The notes: generated by a model not told the origin, from the letters alone. DNA of 64,000 nucleotides from Saccharum officinarum (GCA_020631735.1 CM036158.1:87289248-87353247), one strand, 5' to 3'. Positions 33,150-46,472 are shown, counted from the first letter of the stretch. Made by a program: numbers and translations.

Positions 33150-36100
33150 ATGGTCCCCGGCGGCGAGGGGCCCCCGGAAGGCGGCGCAGCTGAGATGCGA
33201 CGCGACGCGGTGCCGCCACCCACCGCCCCCTCAGCCTCCTCCTCGTCGTCGTCATCCCTCTTCAGCGGCGGCGGCGGCGGCGGCGAGCACCTGTTCGAGT
33301 CCGGGCCCAGCCCGCTCGTCTTCCTGCCCCTGCTCCTGATCCAGGGCGGCGGCATGGACCTCTCCCGCGTCGGCGAGAAACTCCTCAGCTCTGTCCGCTC
33401 GGCCCGCTCCCTTGGCCTCCTCCCACCGACCCCCACCGCGCCCCCTCCCCGCCCTGAGGTCCTTTACGCTTTCTCCCTCCTTTCATGGCTTGCTCTCGCG
33501 CATTGTTGGATCAATGAGGTAGAGGTCGCTCACATTTGTTTTGCACATTCTGTAGGTTCCAGAACGAGCTGCAGCGGCAGCAGCGGCTGCACGCGCGATC
33601 GCTGGGCTGCCACCGCATGAGAGGATCAACCTGCCGTCCAATTCGGAGGACTTGGTCTCCATCTATGGGAGCAAGCCCCAGGGCGAGCCGGTGGAGGAGC
33701 TCGAGGAGGTGTTCTATGAGGAGGTGGGTGCTGCATTGGCATAGATTTGGTTATCTGCTGCTTTCAGTGTTGATGTGTTTTGAGTTTGAAATTTGAATTA
33801 TTCACAGGAGTTTAATCCAATAAAGTACATTCTGCAAAGTATTCCGGACGAAGGCGGCGATGCCACCTATTTCGATAAGCAGGTTAGTAGCGGCAGCTTA
33901 TGTTTTTCACTTCTAGGACATTATGAATGAAGTGCATGCTAAGATAACTTACGTGTACCATACTTTTGAGTAACGTGTGCATGCATAAGTGCACATAGCT
34001 AAATTTGTAATGGTTTGGTGTCGGTTTCAACAATGAGAGCTATGATCTCTGTAGAAGAAACCGTTCCGTTTTGTCGTTTAGAAGCATTCTAGTTACCATT
34101 AACTGTAATTGGTACCAAATGTCCTGCTCCACCTGCATGAATGTGTGCTTCTTAACCAAATTAACGTCATCTATTTTTCTAATGTAAATCTTTCTTCTTT
34201 TCAGTCTACGTTGAGATTAGCGCAGCTTGACAAGATTGCAGAAAGATTATCACACCATGTTATGGGTCACCATGAAGAAATGGGTATGTCTCCCACCAGA
34301 GTAGAGAAGAGGTTCAGTGTTTAGTTATCTTTTCTCTGCATAGGATTGGATAGTTTTCAATTGCATGCCTTTCCTTTTCTTTTTTGTTTCCAACTGATAC
34401 TTTTCATGAATGTTCATCTCCTTCAACATGTTCAGGTTTTAATGCCCTTTAGCTATGAAATAATGAAGACATCTAATGCTGCTTTAGCCTCAGTTATGCT
34501 ACCAAAATGTGATCTTTATTGACTTCCTTTTAAGGACATTTCAGATTACTGATATTTAGTTTTGGCCAGTGAAGGGGATGCAGTTAGTGATGGAATTAGA
34601 ACAAGACTTAAAGGTTGCAAATGTAATCTGCATGGTAATATCTTGTGAAACTTTGTCCTTTCTGACATTGTTTTATATCTAGGACTCTAGGCCTTATAAT
34701 TAGATCAATATTTCAGAATGGACGAAGGCATATAACCTCTTCAAAGAATGAGGTGTCGAGGGATCTGGTTGTTAATGTAAAATCAAAAAAGAAACAAGCT
34801 TTGCTGGTAAGTGTTTGCTCTTATCTGTTATATCATGCTAATTTGCAGCATTTACTTTGGAAGCCTGGTGCCTGCTCCCAACCAATCGTTGTAGACCACT
34901 AAATTACCATCCTATTATCAATTGATGTCTTGTGGAGAAAATTATTAGTGACATAGTAAATTCAAATGCTTTTCTCTTCCACTATCACTAGCTCTAGGTA
35001 AACTGAATCGAGGATCTATAAATAAAAAGATTTAGTTTTTGTGTAATGCAGGATGTTCTTCCTGTCCTTACAGAGCTTCGTCATGCTCTAGACATGCAGA
35101 TGGAACTTGAAACTTTTGTTGAGAAAGAAAATTACTTTCAGGTGAGCTTGATTTGGCTATTGTTATTCTATCTTCCTTCATCATTAGTAGACTTCTTTAA
35201 CCTAGGGTGATATGAGCAGCTGTTCGTTCTAATCTTGCTATGATAAATTTCTGACCTATAAATCGCCTATAGGAATATGGGTCTGTTGCTTTTCTACCTG
35301 AACAAGCTTAGTATATGTGTTTATGTGTTGTCAAATACCAGTGGTCCCTCAGTAATAATTGTTAGGTTTCTAATGATATCTTACTGATGTTTCTAGGCAT
35401 TCCAATTGTTGCCTGAATATTTGCAAATTTTGGAGAATTATTCAGGCCTTTCTGCTGTACAAGAAATGGGACGAGGTATAGAGGTAATTATCTTTTTCTT
35501 TGTTCACCTCTTATAGCCTGTCTTCTGCTGTTGAGATATTTTTATCCTTAAATTTGAGAAGTGTTTGCTGAATTAAATCTATCCACTGTTGGTATGTTCA
35601 AACAGAAACATCTTCTGCATCTTCAAATTAAGTCGAGCTATCTGCACTGTTCACTCCAGTTGATGGATTCATGTTTTATCCTTGTGATGATATTTCTGCT
35701 CTGACTATGCAGGCATGGTTAGCTCGGACACTCCAAAAATTGGACACTCATTTACTTGGTGTTTGTCAGATGTTTGATGAAGAAAACTATCTAACTGTGA
35801 GTGTTCTCAAGAATCTTTTTATGGGTTCTTGGATGAACATGGTAATTATTATTTATCTGTTGTGTTAGAATAACATTCTTTAATTAATCATGGATGTAGG
35901 TTGTTGATGCATATGCACTAATGGGTGATGTCAGTGGCATGGCTGAAAAGATGCAGAGTTTCTTCTTGCAGGAAGTACTCTCTCGAACACACCATGTCCT
36001 GAAAGAAATGTTGGAAGAGGTATTAGATTTGCTTTATTGGCGTGCTCTGTGTAGTTTTGCTATTCATATGATTGTCTTGTCAATATTTTGATATTTTATG

Positions 36101-39100
36101 TTATCAGTTTTCTAATAGTAAAGTAATTGCAGGAGGTTGGAAATAATACGCAGAAAAATAGGTCTGTATTCAGCCCCTTATCTTGGCTCAATTGTTCTTT
36201 TGGCTGCATTCTAAGCTTAAATAAACTATTGTGACTTGTATAGTAGGGATATGGCATGGAATACAGATATAGCTAGTAATTTGCGAGTCATAGCTTCATA
36301 GTTGAATTTATCAGTGGTGGACCTAGATTCTTTTTTGTCTGTGTGGAAAACTTTTGTGTGGCCCCTGTTTTTTTTATTTTCTTTTTCAAAAGATTTGAAG
36401 TTTGTAATCGACACAAGAAGGTAGGTCAAGAAGAGATCTTGTCATACGTCTGCAGTTTTTAATTGTTTAAAACCATAGGCAATATCGGTTCATAGAACCA
36501 AAGTATCAAACTGTATTCAAGTTTCTCTGAGCATTCACTTCACCAATGTTTTTTGTTTTCTGCAGGTTTACATACAGTGATCTTTGTGTTCAAGTTCCTG
36601 AACCCAAACTTCGCCCCTGCTTGTTGAGAACCCTAGAGTGCTTATTTTCATTGATGTGCTCATATTATGCTATTCTGAGCTTTTCTTCAGAAGATAAGGT
36701 ACATTTATTTTTTTCTGTCCACTTTATTGTTGAAACGTTCATCTCTCTGATTAACAGTCATGAATTTCTTAAAAGAAAAGCTGCCTAGGCTCAGGGTGTT
36801 AGTGCAAACAAATATGAGAAACTACGAAGTTCATTTTTCTGCCACACTGAACATATAAACTATATAGTCGCATTGGAAAACCAAAAGGAGACAAGAAGAA
36901 TTAAATCCTTCTGGTTGAAAATATAAGATGTTTAGGACATCCACATGGTCTACAAGGTGATATTTTGACAAGAAAATTATATGAAAATATGGCATTTCGT
37001 AGAAAGTAGATATTTATGAAGGTGTGTTTCATGATTGTTGGGAGTATAAGTGAATTGCCCACCTCTCCCATCAGCTTAAGCTTTTGGGTTGAACTAGTCG
37101 GTGCATGCAACTCAATATGATATCAAAGCCAGAGGTCTCGAGTTCGAATCCTGGATAGCGCAATTAAATAAATAATTGTTGCTTGCTCCTATTCCACGTC
37201 TGAGGCCTGAGGGAGCCTCCACATGAGGGGGAGTGTTGGAGTATAAGTGAATTGCCCACCATGCAACTCAATAATGATGAATAGCAACACCTATCTTAGT
37301 CAAACTGCATAATTCTGCATATGTTGATGGTTAAAGTTTTAAAAGCTTGACCAGCAGGAATCTAAAGCAACATATATTTTGAATTGGAGTAGAAAAGATG
37401 TCAAATGCTATCAGTTTTAAACTCTCTTGTTTGGTGGAACGGGGCAACTGTCCTATTTATTCTCTGTTGAACTTGTATTCAATATATGGTGAATAATCTT
37501 CTGTTTTCAGTATGAAATAAATCTGAGTTAATACTACCTATCCTCCCATCCAATAACCTATACATACATATATATGTGGATCTGATGCTATCTATACTTA
37601 GTCTAATTTTCAATATAAGGTTTTGTTCTTATTCATGAAATTGGTTTCCTCTTCAGAATATTGACTCCAAGGGCCCAGATCTAGCAGATAAGAATGACAT
37701 ATCTCAGAATAGCAACGAAACTTTAGTTAATTCAGGAAGAGGTCATTCAAGTGCAGCAGTCACTCAGGATGGTTCTGCAGCTGAAAAAAGTAACAGAGCA
37801 TCATCATCTGAGGTTAGCAACTCTGATGCTAGTACATCAGAAACGGGTTCTCCATTCTATCAGCTTAGAACAGATGCTACAAAACTTGTTGCGCAAACAT
37901 TTCAAAGAGGGCGAAGAAATCTTTGGCAGCTGGCAACAAGTCGCTTGTCTGTTTTATTATCTAGTTCAGCTGTTTGTTCAACTAGCACATACCAATTCCT
38001 GAAGAATTATGAAGATCTTGTCATTTTCATTTTGGCCGGCGAAGCATTTTGTGGGTTTGAAGCTAGTGAGTTCCGCCAGAAGTTGAAGACTGTCTGTTTG
38101 AACTACATGGTGTCCTTTCACCGGCAAAATATATATGTATGTCAATAACTCTGACTCGGTTCTTAATTATTAGTGCTCAAAGTTCAAACATGTGAATTTT
38201 GAAGTGCTATCATCTTTTTAACTGTAGCCATAGATATGACTTTAAATGTGTATGCAGTTCATGACGTGTTTGTAGTCTTTAGGAACATTCTTCGGATTTC
38301 TTTTCCTTTTCCCCATTGGTAGTGCTGGTTTCATAGTAGCCAAATTTTGTAACTGATTTTGGTATGAGCTAGCAGTGCACTTATGTTTCCACAAAAGGAG
38401 TTTGCAGCTGATACGAACATTAAGTCAGTGCAGCCACATTAGAAGGGTTTGCAATTTATATGTACCATAAGTCACTTCATTCACAGTATAATCTTAAGAA
38501 AATACATTAATAATGACGTTTGATTGTAGTTCTATGTCAAAAAGAGAAAACAAATGTGTATTTTCTGGGAATGTGTTGTTGCTCTAGTCAGTACTGTGTT
38601 TTACACTTTTACTCTGACCTTTTGGACTTAACTGCAAAGATGGGAGTTGCAAACTGTTAGCTCTCTATGCAGTGAGTCATTCTCTGTGTCTTCTGCATGT
38701 AGCATTTTTAACTTATTGTGTTTTGCCATTCGTCTGGCAGGCACTTAAGATGGTACTGGAAAAGGAATCTTGGACAATAATGTCTGCTGAAGCTTCACAA
38801 ATAATTAGTTTAGCAGGTCTAACTGGTGATGGTGCTGCACTGTGCTCTCCTACCAGTAGAAGTCTCAAGTTGCCAATAAATTGTTACCATGGGAATTCAA
38901 CTACAGCCAACTCAGGAAACGAAAAGCTCGGATTTGCTTCTTGGCTTAAGATTGAAAATCCATTTTCTTTTAAGCTAGAAAATGGCTCTGCTGAATCCCC
39001 AAAGTCCAATATGCCTTTTGACTCATCAGTTAGCAATAATCATGGCAATGGAAACAATTCATCTTTTGATGAAGAGAATGAAGACCTTCTAGCGGATTTC

Positions 39101-42100
39101 ATTGATGAAGATAGTCAGTTGCCTAGTAGGATACCAAAAACGAAAATTGTAAAAGGCAATTCTTCACATTGGAAAGATGGAGACATTTCATCGCAGACAG
39201 GCTCATCACTTTCTTTATTAAGGTATTAAATGCTTGTGTTAACTTAGTAATGTTTCTATGCATAGCTTCCTAGGCTAAATTGCCACTGGAATCAGGATGA
39301 TGGACAAATACGCCAGGCTGATGCAAAAGCTGGAAATTGTCAATGTTGAGCTTTTTAAGGTAAGTTATGTCATATCCATCATGATGTAGTCAATTTTGCG
39401 GGGGGGGGGGGGGGGGCAAGTTTGTGGAATATTGTCTGATTATGCTGGACAAAATTTCAGGGTATCTCCCAACTGTTTGGCATCTTTTATCACTACATAT
39501 ATGAGACATTTGGGAACCTAGACAAGAGTCAAAGCAGCAAGCCTTTACCTGATCACCAATCATGTAAGGATTTAGTTCTCCACATTATGTTCTCATATAC
39601 ACGTTTCTTAGCTATCACTGCTTACATAGATGATCACCTTTCTTAATTGTCCTTACCACTACTTGCGCTGTACTCAGCTCGGCTTAAAGCCGCTTTATCA
39701 AAAATAACACAAGACTCTGATCAGTGGACAAAGCCAAATAATGTTTCATATTCACCTTCATCCCCTTCGTCAATGAATTCAACTTTTGGCCAAATGGATG
39801 TGATGCCTACTGCGCCTCCCAGTTCAATGTTCACTTCCTATGGGTTAAAGGTAACTGCTGGTTTCACATGGCTATGCTTACATAATCCTATGTAATCCCA
39901 ACTCATTTGCAGACTTACATGTTTTCTTGTATATGGAACTGAGTTGTGATATTTACCATGCAACATTTGCCCTGTAATAGACAAAAGTGAATTGCCTTTG
40001 CTTGTTTGACTTGAGCTTGTTTCATTTGAGTTCAACTTTGCTAATTCCTGCAGTCTTAAACTCTAAAGTTTGAAGATATACCTTGAAGTCTACTGCAGAT
40101 ATGATTAATCTGTTCTCACAATTAATTAGTATTTATCGACTTATCAACTATTGATGTTAACCATTCCGAAGTTTGTTTGAAATTGGTAGGTGTTCAGCTT
40201 TTAGGCAATACATTTTACTCATTTCTGTGTGACAATTCTTTGTTTTTAGTTTGCTGTTCTTTTTAGGAATTTCTGTATTGTTGCTGCCTTGCTGCCATAA
40301 TTGAAGTGATGGTATGACAGTACTAGCTTATTCTAATTGTTTCCGTACAAGCATCACGTGCCAATAAGCTATAGGCCTATAACCTTGGAGGTTGTCGGAA
40401 TGACAAATTTTTGGCATTCAATGTAGAAGGTGACAAGGCGTTAGTGAGTGTCTAGGCTTTGAAAGTTACTTGTGGACTTGCAACTCAATTATATACCTTG
40501 TCCTAAAATAACAGTGGTAGAGAGTGAGGTCAAAAGTAGCACATAATGTCTTCAGCAAGTGGTGTGTGTACCATGGAGGTAAAATAGTGACAAGGGAAAG
40601 AATCTCGATGGACATCTGGATTGTGTCCTTTTGATTACTATAAGCCATTGGATGTGTCCCCCACTATTATATGTAAACCTTGGCTGAACTGTAACTCATG
40701 GAGTCTGAAGTTACCTTTCTGCTTGGTTAGGTTGCTATGAAAGCATAGCATTTTGTATGGCAGAATGCATTTTTCTTTATGCTTTGAAAAAAGATAATTT
40801 TTGCATGCCCCTGACTTCTTAGTTTCAGTGTCCTTGTTCTAAAAAGTGCATTTCAACTTGTTTTTCCCTCAGGAGAGATGTGCAGCTGCTGAAACATTAT
40901 CATTGGTTGCTCGAGTTTTGAACCGATCTAGAGCCCATCTACACTCAGTATTGTCTAAAAATAACAGTTCTGTTGTTGAAGAGTTCTTTAGGACACTGGT
41001 ATGTTTCTCTACTTTGGGAGGTTTTCATTGCTTATTTGGTAGTCCATAAATAGAAAAGTTGCAATGTAATTCCAGAGTTTACCTTCTGTGTCATAGGTGG
41101 ACTCTGTTCCAGATTTGACAGAGCACATTCACAGAACGAGTGCACGTATGCTTTTGCATATTGATGGGTATGTTACAGCATCCAATCCCTTCTCTTTGGC
41201 CATATAAATTTGTGCGGGATTTGCATCACCATTGATGCTGACATTCTGTTAGTAGTTAGATGGATAGTACTCCCTCCTTTCCAATTTGTTAGTCACTTTT
41301 AGCTTTGTCCCAAGTCAAACTTCTCTAACTTTGACCAAGTTTATAGAAAAATGCATGAACATTCATTGGATACACATGGAATATATTTTGATAGTGCTTT
41401 AATTTGATATAGCAAATGTTAATATATTTTTCTATACAATTGTTCAAAGTTGGACAAGTTTGACATAGGAAAAAACTTGAACTTACAATTTGAAACAGAG
41501 GGACTAGTACCATACCTTGATGTTTTGAATCACCACACATGACATATGTATGCTCAGTTGAGTCGCGGACTGAATGTGTTTTCAGGTATCCAGATAAGAT
41601 TGCGAATGCTAAATGGGAGGTGAAGGAGCTTGGAATAGAGCACAATGGGTATGTTTATGCTTGAGCCTTCTTAATTTGAACAATTTTGCCCCCTTTTTTT
41701 GGTTTCTGTTTTTGGCTGCTTTCCTACTGTTTGTTACGCTTCCTTGAGCCTCTCCTTTACCTCTTCATAATCATTTATACATTAATTTTATAGCAATTCA
41801 CCATGTCTAAATCTAATGTTGACAGCCTCGATGTCCTTTGTTGTATGATTACTGTAGAAAACACTTTGTGGTAATTTACCTTCAGTGGTTGTGGAGTAGA
41901 CCATCTGGATATATCACATACTTCTACTCTTGTACTTAATCCATCATTTTGCATGGATCTGGTGTTTGTTGGGCTCTGGCAAATTGGCAATATATTAGAA
42001 AAAGTCCAAATTACTGCCCCCAGTGCGCTCACAGGAAAGTTATCTGAATAACCCCTAAAGTAATTTGTGACCAATTTACCCCTCTGGATCTTTCAAATGG

Positions 42101-43878
42101 TCCAATTTACCTCTTAATAACATTTATCTTTTCTATTTGTCCACATACAAGTTGAGTTAATTTTGTAGCGTGATAGTGAATATCCTAACTTATGTTAGGA
42201 AAAAAAACACTTTATGATTTTTTCATCATTATTATTATTTTTGTATAATTTTGTATCTGTAGGGTTCATTTATTATTAAATGCCTGAGCTAAAATAATGA
42301 TGAAAAATTCATAATGTATTTTTCTAACACAAATGATGTTCTCTATCACCCTACAAAATTGAAACTAAAACTCAACTTATATACGGAGAAACAAAAAAAA
42401 GACTAATCTTATTAAGGGGTAGATTGGACTAACTGAAAGATCTAGAGGGGTCAATTGAACACAAAATCAGTTTAGAGGGTTATCGGGAAAATGTTCATGT
42501 GCAGGGGGAGTAAATTGGACTTTCCCCCCAATATATATCTGTGTTTCCTTTATATATCTCGTTAAATTTCTTTCAGACAAAATTGCACCTTTTGCCCATG
42601 TGCTAACAAATTTGAAATTGAAGTATTAAACCCATTTATGACGTAACAGAATGCGTTGCAGGTTGTGTTAATATATAGCAAAATCTGCAGTCTAATACTT
42701 ATGTGTATAATACAGGCCACAGGACTAAATGTGCCTGATTCTTTAGTATAAGAGAGGCTTGGGAAATGATTTCTATTTCCAGAATCAGAGCAAAGACTGC
42801 AGTTACTGCTGTGACTTTTAATTGCACCAGTGACCAAGTGTTTGTTATTTGCAGATATGTTGATTTGTTATTGGGTGAGTTCAAACACTACAAAACAAGA
42901 TTGGACCATGGAGGAATTTCTAAGGAGGTCAGTGAGAGAACTAATAAATAGTTGTTCTCTTTCTTTTTTCCTTCCCCTTTCTTTTGACCTCACTTTGTTT
43001 TATTTTTATCCTGGTGCTAAGCAATGAACTTACTAGAGTTTGTTCCGCTTCATCTTGAAAAGGATGCTGTTCTTTCTTTCTTATGAATCGTTTGACGATG
43101 AATTTACTGACAACCAGAGTAATTCACATATGTGCTTCCCAGCTCCAACACCTTTTGCTAGAGTATGGCGTAGAGAGCATATCGGAAGTTTTAGTTGAAG
43201 GTCTCTCTAGAGTGAAAAGGTGCACTGACGAAGGGCGTGCTTTGATGTCACTCGACCTCCAGGTCTTGATTTTTCAATTTAATATTTGGATGTGAATGCC
43301 ATGGAGGAATCCATAGTGACGGCTTTGATGTTCTTTCAGGTACTAATTAATGGGTTGCAGCACATCGTATCATCAAATGTAAGGCCGAAGCTGCAAACTG
43401 TGGACACTTTCATAAAGGTAAGCAGAGCAAATTAGTGGTAGATAGATCCTACGGTACCTGGTTACTTAGTGGTGTGGTGGCACGTTCTGATTGCCTAGAG
43501 CATTTGCCATTCTGCAGTCCTAGGGGTTCTCCATGAACATCAGTTTCATTTGTGTTCATTCTGTTCTTATACTAGTGAAATCTTGGCAAAGGGAATTGCT
43601 GTTAACAATTCTTGTGCAAATCAAACAGGCTTACTATTTACCGGAGACTGAGTACGTCCACTGGGCACGGTCTCATCCAGTAAGAACTCTGCAAAACCTC
43701 CCATCTCTCAATGATCCTATGTGGAGGTACAAATGAACTTAAACACTGCTGTTTCTGAACTCAACAGGAATACAGCAAAAGTCAGGTAGTCGGGTTAGTT
43801 AACCTGGTGGCCACCATGAAAGGGTGGAAACGGAAGACGAGACTAGAAACAGTGGAGAAGATCGAGGCAGGGCCATAG
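33150..43878 (+). CDS. VPS50: Syndetin/VPS50 homolog (EARP complex subunit), complete, 25 exons
   Basis: Exons: 33150-33458, 33556-33723, 33808-33882, 34205-34283, 34570-34634, 34717-34806, 35052-35141, 35397-35483, 35713-35796, 35900-36019, 36133-36161, 36566-36698, 37657-38136, 38741-39222, 39296-39359, 39461-39563, 39678-39850, 40873-40998, 41097-41167, 41586-41648, 42855-42927, 43143-43262, 43340-43417, 43629-43679, 43768-43878. All introns are GT-AG with matching phases; the sum is 3324 nt, 1107 aa, near the usual plant length. The first exon encodes a Ser/Gly/Pro-rich leader. A Vps54-N-like helical region starts near residue 160 (NPIKYILQSIP, DATYFDKQ, RLAQLDKIAERLS). The C-terminal Syndetin_C/DUF2451 region spans about 870-1090 (KWEVKELGIEHNGYVD, FKHYKTRL, YYLPETEYVHWA). 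The acidic NEDLLADFIDEDSQLPSR motif near residue 750 is plant-typical. In the known family VPS50 joins VPS51/52/53 to tether recycling-endosome vesicles. Confidence 0.95.
37036..37273 (+). mobile_element. SMART mini-LTR retrotransposon in VPS50 intron 12
   Basis: Its LTRs are 37036-37117 and 37234-37273, both beginning TGTTGG(G)AGTATAAGTGAATTG. The right LTR has lost its middle. A primer-site-like TGATATCAAAGCC follows the left LTR, and a purine tract GAGGGGGAG precedes the right LTR. The perfect target duplication is ATGAT (37031-37035, 37274-37278). It is the same family as the element at 7932-8204, including the AGAGGTCTCGAGTTCGA internal segment. Confidence 0.88.
39400..39416. repeat. 17-base poly-G run in VPS50 intron 15
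   Basis: An uninterrupted run of 17 G lies just downstream of the exon ending 39359. It is a probable length polymorphism or assembly-sensitive site, and such a run could form a G-quadruplex-like structure in the transcript. Confidence 0.8.
41270..41504. mobile_element. Stowaway MITE in VPS50 intron 19
   Basis: It starts CTCCCTCCTTTCCAATTTG after TA and ends AATTTGAAACAGAGGGAC before TA. The interior has the familiar AGTCAAACTTCTCTAACTTT / TGACCAAGTTTATAG words. The Tc1/mariner-type TA target and CTCCCTCC ends are diagnostic of grass Stowaway elements. Confidence 0.8.
41998..42529. mobile_element. 530-bp foldback (Mutator-type) MITE in VPS50 intron 20
   Basis: The left half, from GAAAAAGTCCAAATTACTG, is repeated as its reverse complement in the right half, ending TAAATTGGACTTTCCCCCC. 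Matching arms of roughly 240-250 bp run almost to the centre near 42265 (for example ACCCCTCTGGATCTTTC pairs with GAAAGATCTAGAGGGG). The flanks AATATATTA (41989-41997) and AATATATAT (42530-42538) match at eight of nine bases, which fits a 9-bp Mutator-type duplication. It has no coding capacity. As part of an intron it would form a very long RNA hairpin. Confidence 0.8.
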
Positions 43879-44200
43879 ACTCGATGGGAGGTTTTTGCCG
43901 TGATTGTTTTTCTTCTGTCTGCTTCAGCTGCACATAGGAGCTGTATTTTTTTTTCTCCTTTTCTTTCATCTTTAGAATCAATTTTGTCGATTCTTTCTTT
44001 CACCCTCAGGCCATTCTGATGCAAACACCATCAGGCCATCGCCCGCCCATCCATGGTGTATATTTATAAGCGTTGACCCTGTAATATATGAAGCGAGTGG
44101 GGCGGGTTGACACTCACCAAAAGGAAAAGAACTGTACACCCTACATGGAACATTGGCTTAGTAATAAATATGAATCGTTCATAATTATATCCACCCTTTT
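43879..44200 (+). other. VPS50 3' UTR
   Basis: T-rich sequence follows the stop. AATAAA at 44163-44168 is a good polyadenylation signal candidate. Confidence 0.55.
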
Positions 44201-46052
44201 TCTCAGATTATAGAACTGTCGCACTGCATTGCATGTCGCAGATGCCTTTATTATGGACTGCACGGATGCGTCTCAGAAACATTGTAGCAAGTTCTGGCAT
44301 TCGTGTAACTAATCAATGGCGCTGTAATAGATTCGTGTACTCCATGTCTTAATACCGGCGCTGATGTACCCGTACCTAGTATGCATGGGATCCAAGCCTC
44401 TGGATATTAGTATTACGGAAGATTTAAGACCGGTTCAAGTCTGTTTCACCTCCGTATACTTAAGCAACCGTAGCCTGAGTAATTTACAAGCTTTTAAGGC
44501 AGGCTCAGCTTTTCATCCGTATTGCCTGCCGGTAGCCTTCATCGTTTTGCTTGGAAGCTGAAGGATGTGATAATCACCGGGACCGACACCGACCTCGCAT
44601 GGTTTGCGCGACCATTACACGTTGACTCTCTATTGGACAGTCGGGGGAGTCCCAGAGGTAGTTTATACAGTAGGATGTTTAAGATTGTGCAGAAGTTTCA
44701 ATGCCGGCTCTGGTCTCGTACGTGTGCGATCCAAGGCCTCGGGATCTCATACTTTTATTGCGGAGTACTGTACACAGGTTTTTAAGACGAGTTCAGGCCC
44801 GTAACCTGTGTCGTCCGTGTTGCCAATTGCCCTCGTCGTCCTCGACCTGCCGTCGCCACTGTGCGAGCAGCAGCAGGCGTCAGGCGTCACGGCAACGGGA
44901 CTCGCTCTGCGGCCCCCCCGCCCGCGCGCTTCTTGCGTGCGCCGTGCTGCCGTCTGCGATTGCCCGACCATTCCTGGGCGCCGGACAGCTGCAACTGCTT
45001 GCGCTGCTGCTGTCCACACGCAGCAACAGTTCGCGGAATGATTCCGCCACGCAGCGGCAGCCGGCAGCGCCGCACCTGCGCGCACAGCGCTTGCAGGACG
45101 CCAAAGCTGCAGCGGTTTCGGTGGAATTCGCTGCAGCGCATGATTACCCCCGGCTTGGCTCGCTCCGCTTGGCTCGGATTCCTCTCCTTTGCAGGCTGCT
45201 TAACTTCCTGCTTGCTGCAGCAGAAGGCGTCCATGTTGCAGAAACACAACTCTCATCATGTGCGTCAGCTTCAGCGTATGTTGCCTAGGTGGAGGAGGGA
45301 ATAAGAAAGTAGCGATTGAGCACAAGTCTTGTCTCACCGCAAAGTCAGTTTACCAGCACCTCGGATTCTCCTAAAATGGCTCCGCCCTGCAACGCGAAGC
45401 AGATTCTCTAGTGAAGCTAAAACACTCCATATGAACGTTTGGTAAAACAATTTCGGAGATCATTTCCGAGAGGAAAAGATAGAACCAAAAGTTTTGGCTC
45501 TAGTTTCTAATTCGAAAAGGGCTTCGGCTTTTTTGGTGGCTGCAGGGGCCAAGAGCCCAAGACCAAGTCGTCGATGAACAGAACGAAGATGCAGAGAACA
45601 GCCCGTGCGTGTAATAAGTGAACGAGAAATGAGAGCTCCGACCGGAGTATATATAGTATATATGACGCTAGTGGTACAAGTGAGCTTCTCATTACACAGG
45701 CTACAAGGAAGAATGAAGATTCAGGGCATGCAGCTCCGATCCTGCCTAGTATTAAGCTACACCTTTTGACACCATAACTGAACACTATCATCACATACAC
45801 TGAACAGCATCTAGCAACTATAAGAACTGCTGATTACTGATGAGCTACATATAGGAAACTAGCTATAGAGAGATATACGAGCTGTAGTAGTACAACTACA
45901 GCAGTAAAAACGCAGTACTCCTAACACCCCTACCACCATGCACCTCCTAAGCTGATACCTGATCCAGCCAAAACCACTTGGCCGGCCCCTGCACCTAGCT
46001 ACCGCTGCTACTCGATCACTACTACTAGCACCTGCCCTGCCACACGAAGCTA
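44201..46052. other. Intergenic region between VPS50 and SMR
   Basis: A GC-rich block (44800-45300) is open in several frames on both strands (for example 44701-45288 +), but its translations have no recognisable domain. Around 45350-45530 a GGTAAAACAATTTCGG-type segment resembles a decayed MITE. The part adjoining 46052 is probably the SMR 3' UTR. Confidence 0.4.
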
Positions 46053-46472
46053 CTAGCTGCTCTTCTTGGGCTCCGGGCAGGCCACCCTCCGGCGCTTCTT
46101 CTGGGCGGGCGGCTTTTGCGCGGCGGGGTGCGGGCGCCAGAAGAGCCGCTCCAGCTCCTCCAGCCGCAGGCTGAACACCTCCACCTCGAACAGGCGCTTC
46201 CGGCACGGCGCGGGGGCCGCGGGCGCCCGCGGCTTCCGCGGCGCCGGCGGGCAGGTCCCAGGCGGCTTCACCTGGCTCTCCCCGCTCGTCGGCGTCCGGC
46301 ACCGGTAGTCCTCCTCCTCCTGCTGCTGCCACATGGTCGCGGCGGCGGCCGTGCTGCCCTCCGCTACCGCTCCTGCTCCTGCTCCCGCCCCCGCCCCGTG
46401 CAGGAGGAGCGGTGAGCTGCACGGCGAGAACGCCGGCGGCGCTGGCTTGTAGAACTCCGGCGACGCAGACAT
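46053..46472 (-). CDS. SMR: SIAMESE-related cyclin-dependent kinase inhibitor (SMR)
   Basis: A single exon of 139 aa. It has the SIM/SMR hallmarks in order: an acidic stretch [12 protein letters not shown] (TPTS at about 60-63), CPPAPRKPR (74-82), [10 protein letters not shown] (91-100) followed by [11 protein letters not shown] (to about 113), and a basic KKRRR (125-129) likely to act as a nuclear signal. The N-terminus has a Gly-Ala repeat (GAGAGAGAGA, about 26-35). Members of this plant family bind CDK-cyclin complexes in the nucleus, block mitosis and promote endoreduplication; many respond to stress or pathogens. It is convergent with VPS50. Its strong GC content is typical of intronless grass genes. 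The exact member (SMR number) cannot be assigned without alignment. Confidence 0.9.
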   Translation of the reverse strand: MSASPEFYKPAPPAFSPCSSPLLLHGAGAGAGAGAVAEGSTAAAATMWQQQEEEDYRCRTPTSGESQVKPPGTCPPAPRKPRAPAAPAPCRKRLFEVEVFSLRLEELERLFWRPHPAAQKPPAQKKRRRVACPEPKKSS

